DNA from: Spisula solida
Lineage: Eukaryota > Mollusca > Bivalvia > Venerida > Mactridae
Length of the DNA stretch: 64,000 nucleotides
NCBI GenBank assembly: GCA_947247005.1
Contig: OX365945.1
Coordinates: forward strand, 36,138,551-36,202,550
Reading direction: 5' to 3'
Of the stretch, positions 57,091-64,000 are shown piece by piece; position 1 is the stretch's first letter; each line of letters opens with the position of its first letter. The notes beneath the pieces were generated by a model. That model searched no databases and had not been told where the DNA came from. It worked only from the letters and a program-made list of their open reading frames with translations. Made by a program: the position numbers and the translations under genes.

Positions 57091-58045
57091 CTGTAAATAC
57101 ATTGTACAAGTAGTATATTATATATATATAGTGTACAATATAATCTCAGTATAATGTGGCAATTAATTAACCCTTTCCTCCATAGCATCATGCATCAAAT
57201 GTATCCCCATGTACATGTATATATTACATATATTAATGTGTTTACCTAATTTCAAAGCATACTTGAGCCCGATTAAAGCTTCAGGAAGTTTCAATTGGAG
57301 ATGCAACACATTGAATCCTAATACAGTAGGTATAAACATTTTTTATATAGTCCATTTACTATAATCAGGTATATCACTTGCATACAAACATTGCAATATC
57401 ATAACATTGTATTTTTATTATTTGAAACATTTTAATTCGAGAAAAAGGCAGTGATAACCAATACCTTATTCATTAAGGGAGTTACTAATACACATAATAT
57501 CTATTAAAATAAGACATTAATAAGAGAAAAAGCAATGTTTATATGTACACAATGTTATATAAACAAGTGACTGACCTAAATAATCAATTTAGATGTTAAG
57601 GGTCTACAGAGTAAAGGGTTAAAGCATTTTATCAATATTCTTATGAACCTAAGATAAGAATTGTTCGTACGAATCTACGTAGGAACGAAGATGCTATGAA
57701 TTTGTAAGAATGCAGCCAAAAGCTGCTTGTAAATATGGCTGCCGAAACTTTTGTAAACTGTTGTGAATTCGATCGTTGATAAAATGGGCCCAATGTGTTG
57801 TTTCTAGGTTTTCAACACACTAGGTTTTCAAGAAGTTCTTCTAGCGAGAGACAATGCCAACTTCTCTACAATGATCTGGCAAAGGCTATAATGTACATGT
57901 ATAACATGCATGTTAAATCAAATTCATAATCTCTGTAAACATATGTAATCATTACATGACTTAAGGGATTTTGCTAATACCGCCTCCTTGAAATGATTGT
58001 GCAAATTCTATAAGAACATTCAGCTTTACAAAGTTTAAGCAGTTG
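57091..58045. other. Upstream intron or 5' flank; no exon found
   Basis: I looked for a minus-strand exon ending in phase 0 with the W/Y/H-rich N-terminus of the CFAP97 family and did not find one. An (AT)n run lies at about 57118-57130. Confidence 0.4.
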
Positions 58046-58049
58046 CCCA

Positions 58050-58280
58050 TGTTGGCATCCAGTATACAGCAAGATCAAACTAGTTTCCTGGACTTCTAAA
58101 CAGTACTAACTAAATAATACCCTTCCACAAGAAACCAGCAACTTCTCCACATGTGGAGGAAAATTGACATGTTGTCTCATTTTCATGGAAGATATAATGA
58201 CTAGCCACTTGTGAGAATTGAACCCGGTGTAACAGTCCAGGTTACAAAACCAGCACACCACTGGACCATGGCTGCAGCTA
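58050..58280 (-). repeat. SINE-like repeat, family C (copy 2), tRNA-like head
   Basis: CCTTCCACAAGAAACCAGCA, ACTTCTCCACATGTGGAGGA, then GAGAATTGAACCCGG (reverse B box) and CCACTGGACCATGGCTGCAG (reverse A-box region). Confidence 0.75.
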
Positions 58281-58699
58281 TAAATGTACATGATTTAGCA
58301 TCCAGAAGTATCAATGACAATTTAATCTTTAAGCTATAAATCAATACAATAATCATCATCAATAAAATATTGAAAACAAGCCCATAAATCAGGCACTGTA
58401 ACAGCATTTGTCACACAACCAGACTCATATTACAATATTTACTACATTGTAAAGAGGCAATAATGAAATATGATGTCATCGTAAATTGAAACAAAACGAT
58501 GTAATAATGTAACATTGTGTGTATAAAATACAATGGCATACACTTCAGACTGATAATTGCACTCTGCTGGAGCTGGTAGATGATGGATTGGTCTCATTGA
58601 TATTTGCTGTCTGTGAGACATGTTTCTGTTTTCTCAAGGAAATCACATATCACTATGTAAGAGTCTGAAACATATTGCTTAGATTGTACATACAGTTAT

Positions 58700-58925
58700 C
58701 ACAGTGTATAAACCTAATCACTGTATGACTTATTCGGAGACTATACAATTCAACTTGTATGACTTATTGCGAGCAAAATCATATATGATTGTCGTTCACT
58801 GTACGACTTATTGGGAGACTATACAATTCAATTTGTATGACTTATTGCAAGCATAAGCATATGTGATTTTCGTTCACTGTACGACTTATTGGGAGACTAT
58901 ACATTTCAACATGCATGACTAATAG
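58700..58925. repeat. ~70-80-bp tandem repeat, three degenerate copies
   Basis: CACTGTACGACTTATTGGGA, then GACTATACAATTCAA, recurs near 58715, 58797 and 58877. Confidence 0.8.
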
Positions 58926-59221
58926 CAACAACCGGAAGTTGACTCGTTTATACACAGTGGTTACATTACTTCTAACACATTGTTTGTGTGCAACACCAAA
59001 GTTCTGTGAGGAGTATCTTATAAAATTTACTGTTTTTTATAAATTTAAGTTGACTCTTTGTAACAAAGTTTAGGCTAATCATTCTCAATCTAACATGATA
59101 ATTTCATTTAAATGCCTGACCCTTTTTATATTTTAAAATATATTTAAAAATTTTACTTATATTTATCTCTGTTTAACTTTGTCTCACAGATTTGTTTAAA
59201 TTATGTTTGTTTATATGCTTT

Positions 59222-59540
59222 TATTTATCCTCGCCACCGGATAATCCATATGGGCGAGGCCCTCAGAAGAGTTTAGTCACTTTAGTGTTTGGGGGATAAT
59301 GCATGATACAGAAGATGCTCCAGTTCCAGAAGCATCCCTGGTTCTTTTATGTGCCGATGTAAAGCATCATAGACGGGACCTCGCTTAACGTCTCGTCCGA
59401 AAGACTGTTAGTAAGTTTAGTTATGTTAGGTGGGAAACACTGAAAAGCATTTCTATTTTGACCGTCTGGTGTAGGGATCGAACCCACAACCTTCAGATCA
59501 GCAGTCAGTAGCCCTTACCACTAGACCACTTGTCCACCTA
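59222..59540 (-). repeat. tRNA-derived SINE, full-length-looking
   Basis: On the minus strand the head reads GGTGGACAAGTGGTCTAGTG then GTAAGGGCTACTG (A box) and GGTTCGATCCC (B box), at normal tRNA spacing. The body and a CGCCCATATGGATTATCCGG tail follow. A related tail fragment lies at 13318-13400 (CTCATATGGACGATGACCCC). Confidence 0.85.
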
Positions 59541-59744
59541 TATGTTTAAATTAATAAATGTGTAGGTAAAGCACCTCATTTAACAGGTAGTCTTCAAACA
59601 CTTGACACATTCTAGTGAAGTTTGATAAATATATTTCATAATCTTCAAGAAATAAATACTAGACATACCATAACCTACCAACCATTGAGTAGTTGTCAGA
59701 CTAATATCACAAAGCCTGCCCTTTTCAGAGGTTAAGCCATGTCA

Positions 59745-60035
59745 GCAAAATTATATTTATTGTTGTTTATTCATGTTTTATATGCTGTTTCTCAACAATT
59801 TTTCAGTTATTTATATGGCAGCAGATTCACCATAACAGTGTTCCTGGATGGTATCCAAACCTGGGTACTTAAACTTACCTTTCCACAAGGAACCAGCAAC
59901 TTCTCCACATGTGGAGGAAAATCAAAATTGTTGTCAAATTTTCATTGACGGGTATGACCTGCTGCAAGTGGGAATTGAACCCAGATTGCTGGCCTACAAA
60001 TCCAGCACACTAAACACTGGATCACAGCTGTTGCT
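59745..60035 (-). repeat. SINE-like repeat, family C (copy 3), tRNA-like head
   Basis: CTCAACAATTTTTCAGTTAT, CTTTCCACAAGGAACCAGCA, ACTTCTCCACATGTGGAGGA and GGGAATTGAACCCAGATTGC match copies 1 and 2. Confidence 0.75.
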
Positions 60036-60464
60036 GATGTCAAAAGTGATTAAGAATTATAAGTTGCAGAACTTGTTTCACATTTTACCTAAAATAACAA
60101 CATTACACTAACCTATTTCCATTCATTTAATCAAAACATTTGATTAAGCTTAACTTTGACTCAAAAAGGGAGCATCAACATGAATATTGATCATGAATTT
60201 GTTGTTGTATTCCGGTATAGCAACCAATAGGGATGAGCATTGATTCAATTAATTTTTATCACATAAACAATTATCAGCAAATCCCTCATCGATAAGTTTT
60301 ATTGATAGAAGACTCCGTGCAAAATCAAAACTTGTTCAGGCCGGAAGAAATCATTAGTAAGTTCTAATTTATTGGCCATAATATTATCTGCTCCCTTTTT
60401 ACATGCTGTACTGATCTTTTTTTCTTTTTCTTATTTTTAATATTGTTTTATATTTATTATGTCC

Positions 60465-60875
60465 CACTAGTCAACAGTACTTCCGTCAAATGGAAACTAC
60501 CCACTCACATTATCCTGACATGGGGCTGTATTGTCCAGTCAGGACGCAGCAGTTGAGTCCACTATAATGGTGTAAAACCAATTATAAAGGCTTATACTGT
60601 ACAAACAACTATAATTTCAATGCTAAACTAACATTCTTAACTTTGCTCTAACTGTTTAGACAATGGTTGTGATTTTTTGCATACACATAAACTGCAACAT
60701 CACTGTCACAATATCCTAACTGGACTATAACCAGCATATATCTGGAAATAACTTATAATGATGAGTGACAAGCAAGGCAGATTATACCAGTGTCATTTAT
60801 ATTGACTTTGATTTGTCGCGGCCGGTGATCAAACCCCACATCTCATGCAGTCCAAGCAGACAATCAAACAAAAGT
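60465..60875 (-). repeat. SINE-like repeats (fragmentary)
   Basis: CCCACTAGTCAACAGTACTT resembles 8850 and 39610; GGCCGGTGATCAAACCCCAC near 60821 is a reverse B-box region. Confidence 0.55.
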
Positions 60876-60879
60876 CTAT

Positions 60880-63020
60880 CAAGGTAATTAATCCATTTCT
60901 GTAGTGAAAAACTTATGAGAAAAATGATAAAATATTTGAGTTAATAAAGTTATCTATAGTCTCTGATAAAATTGATAAAAAGTAAAATTCTTGTCCTCGC
61001 CCACATGATAGTCAAATAATAAGCTAGCGGTTATTTCTAACAACCTTAAGAGATTTACTGTTCTCAGACTCTATAAGACAGATAAATCATTATATAAAAT
61101 GACTTCAGATCAATGAAATTCCACAGACACACAATAACAACTCTAGGCTGACTGCAATAGATTGACATAGTATAATAGACAATATGCATGAATATGAAGT
61201 CACAGTTTGATTGAACTATTGATGCATTATAGACAGCTGGGTACTGTTTTATCAAAGCACTTACGGAAATCATAAATTTACGTCCAAATTTGAATTCTTG
61301 ATAATTCTTTAACTGCTACAAATTGTGGTAAAGGGATATGGAATATTAACGATGATTCAGTTAATGAACTCCTACAAACCATATCTGGCACCAATTTGCA
61401 GTTGAACTTTTTGCACTATGACGTCATTATTGTCCCCCTATATCATAAAAACCTTAGTGAAATTGCGTAAAAACGACGCAATATCTGCGCGTAAAAATAT
61501 TCTAATACCAAAAGAGTACTCACATTTGCATATTATGTACATGAAAGTATAGTTAATATAAACTTAGAAGAAATTGGCATGTAACAGGAATTATTTTAGC
61601 TGCAGTTACGTCGTAATTGTGTCTCTTTGCAATGAAAATTGCAGTATAATGGCGGTAAAAGGCACAAAAAGGCCAAATTAGTACATTTTGCGTATATGTT
61701 TTTCTCACAATTTCTGGCTTGTCATAATTTATTCTTGGCTAAGGATGTTGATTAAAGTGTACTTTATCTAAAAATTAAAATAAAACATAGGTTTTCACGC
61801 TACACTTTGTGCTATTATGAATGAATTATCTCCCCTTTTCCCAATTTGTCAGTGACGTCGCATTCGATATAGCAAGGGAGCACAGATGGGCCCTGAATCG
61901 CTCATTTGAATAATCTTCACAATTTTAGTCAAGAGATCATCAATTCATTCCCTGTATATCAGTAAAATGGGATCTGTGTAGTCCCAGGCAATACAAACAT
62001 TCATTATAAATTGGTACAGGTAACCCAAGTAATAATTTCTAATTTCACAAAAAATGAATGAAAATGTAACCGCTATTTCACGCAGAGTGTTTTCATATTA
62101 TTTGCTCAGTGAAATTATTTTTTTACCCCAAATTATCCATATTTATACTTACCCTAGATAGTATCACAACAAACATTTTGCCCAATTTTCATGACGATTC
62201 AGTGCCAAACGCGGCCTCTATTCCGGTTTAAGGTATATGCGCAGAAATGATGCTCATAAACAACTGTATCAAACGTCCTTAACTGATGATTTATGATTGT
62301 TTTATAAACATCAATTGATTGTAAGATGAGAATAATTTTAACTAATGAACATCACTGTAAATTGAAGTCACAAAAATACATCACGAAAAATATTACCAAG
62401 GTCTTAGGTGGGCGTAAATTTTACTAAACAGTTTTTAACAATGAAATAATAGAAGAATTACATTATGTTTCTTGTTAATCAGTATCTTGTACGTCCATTC
62501 TTGTCTTTTATCATAAATTATGTTTATACCACTGCCCCATCAAGAGCACATAATTCTTATCAATACCCGAAAAAGGGCCAGTTTATGTACCCCCACAAAT
62601 TCTAAATAATCCAGAAATCTGAAAACTTTGATGTTAGCGGCAACTGCTGTATGATGTGATCATGCAGAAATGCTTGTGTTGCATGTGCTATATGAGCCTG
62701 AGCTCCTCACTGCAATATTTTTACATGGCGTCATTTTTGTGACTTTTCGTTTTGCAGTGATGCTCATTATTTGGCTTTATTTTTATCTTTTAATAAACTG
62801 ATTTGCATATAAATTATAGGAGGCATGCAGAGAGTATTATTTCATTCACATTCCAAATTTTAACTGCATCCATTGATTAAGTTTATAGGGGTTTAAAAGG
62901 TTTTAAAGACAAAAAGTATTGCTCTGTAGCTTATTTAAAGTAGCAAGTTGTCTAAACAAGGTACTAAATGTAGTCATTCCTAAAGTTTCTCCTAATTATT
63001 GCTTTAAATAGTATGTGTGT
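60880..63020. other. 5' flank or intron; no gene seen
   Basis: The block TGGGTACTGTTTTATCAAAGCACTTACGGA at about 61238 recurs near 39684 with the same order of flanks, so it is a dispersed repeat. Otherwise AT-rich and featureless. Confidence 0.4.
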
Positions 63021-63024
63021 TATA

Positions 63025-63180
63025 AATATCACTGCAGTGTGTTGATCTGTTGGCCCCGAATTACCTAGAGTTGCTTGTGTAATGCCGTATCTTGCGAGAC
63101 CGCTAAGTTGAGGGAGACACGGTATAACACAAGCAACAAGAGGTAATACGGCCTAACGGATCAACACAACTGCAGTAATA
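63025..63180. mobile_element. ~155-bp imperfect fold-back element
   Basis: TGTTGATCTGTTGGCC at the left and GGCCTAACGGATCAACA at the right, plus inner pairs GTTGCTTGTGT and ACACAAGCAAC and an innermost GAGACCGC arm, make a long imperfect hairpin. Confidence 0.85.
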
Positions 63181-64000
63181 TACCGACAAAAGTGGGAAAA
63201 TTGTCTATTCATTGACGTAATGAATGTCGGCATACTTTCAACATATTTAACGTTCATTCTAAATAAGGTTATTGTTTATTTCATTGACGCTGGCATATAA
63301 TGGCATATAACACATCCTCAACGCATGATACTATTTCAGAAAACAAAGCTTGCATAATACGAGAAATGTAATCTGTCAGGTTGTATTCTACTGTGCGGTT
63401 AGGTTTGTATTTATGACAATACATTGATATAGGTATTTAATAAAATTTCTTATTTACCAAGTTACTGTTGAATGGACTGTCATTGAATTACTTTAGTTGA
63501 CTCAATACTATTATAACTAATTTCATATATACTGCTTGTATACCTTACACCCTACAATAAAATAATCAAAGATAATTATGTGAAGTCAAGTTTTAACTCC
63601 TAAAATACATATAGTCAGGTTTTTAACTCCTACAAAGTGTTCTTCACCCAATTCTAGGCTATTATTAGGTAAATCAATTAAAAAATACCAATCTTGGAAT
63701 GATTCATGTACACCTAACAATTACAGTCTACAATTCCTTATTGTTAGGAGGATATAATAGGCTAAATAACGCCAACTACTTATATTCTATAGCAAAAATA
63801 AGAATAGACTCTTTATAAATACAAAAATAAATATCCACTTTATCAACTAAGTCCATGGGCAAAAGTTTTTATAAAACTGAGAGAGAAAATTGAAAATCAA
63901 TAGTACAAATGTACAATGTCTACATAGATAAAATTTATCGACAAAGAAATAAGCGCAAGACGTTAACAAAATATCTATGTGTAAGTGGAAACCACAATAT

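Noticed and set aside
59460..59540. A possible tRNA gene on the minus strand
   Set aside because: A and B boxes are present, but the flanks continue into a repeat body and the acceptor stem does not pair, so it is a SINE head.
62150..62230. A CTTAC-preceded stretch considered as the missing first exon of the CFAP97-like gene
   Set aside because: The minus frame after its ATG meets a TAG just before the donor, and the residues do not resemble the family's N-terminus.

Overview
This is intron-rich, AT-rich animal DNA. Dispersed SINE-like families, TIR elements and many minisatellites give it the look of a mollusc genome, probably a bivalve. That assignment rests on repeat style and on the resemblance of the encoded proteins to invertebrate families, not on a database match.

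One large minus-strand gene dominates. I rebuilt 23 coding exons, from 57090 down to 629, by finding acceptor and donor sites and checking codon phase at every junction. All 22 junctions keep one open frame of about 899 codons. Both ends of the coding sequence are missing: no start codon or first exon was found upstream of 57090, and the last exon seen (629..704) ends in phase 1 just inside the window edge.

Reading 5' to 3' along the gene, exons at 57010-57090, 44954-45072 and 43600-43708 encode a CFAP97/KIAA1430 (hemingway) type ciliary domain. Exons from 42965 to 34924 encode a charged, low-complexity linker. Exons from 26485 to 6767 encode a complete four-repeat annexin core. A 168-codon exon (5805-6308) carries a K/Q/S/G-rich hinge and opens a second annexin core, which continues through 5224-5394, 4650-4683, 2443-2591, 1478-1564 and 629-704 and leaves the window. 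The product therefore looks like an annexin A6-style double annexin with an N-terminal CFAP97-like domain, an architecture I do not recognise. A large acidic exon with a stop codon (27982-29091) lies between the two halves. It may be an alternative 3' end giving a short protein without annexin repeats, or it may mark a boundary between two genes.

The introns hold most of the sequence. Two minisatellites have units that include the end of an annexin exon and its 5' splice site (1-640 and 4914-5265). Other arrays are a 22-bp array near 33.4-34.8 kb, 22 copies of a 55-bp unit at 45.3-46.5 kb, a 49-bp array at 41.2 kb, a 34-bp array split by a transposon at 9.3-10.8 kb, and a compound tetranucleotide run at 47.2 kb. 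TIR or fold-back elements lie at 2706, 3928, 7279, 9580, 17572, 23909, 31968, 41812, 48596, 52072 and 63025. Several SINE-like families with tRNA-like heads are scattered throughout. A possible decayed three-exon plus-strand gene lies at 11845-12996, and an unexplained 185-codon open frame lies at 26841-27398. The 5' flank (57.1-64 kb) shows only repeats.
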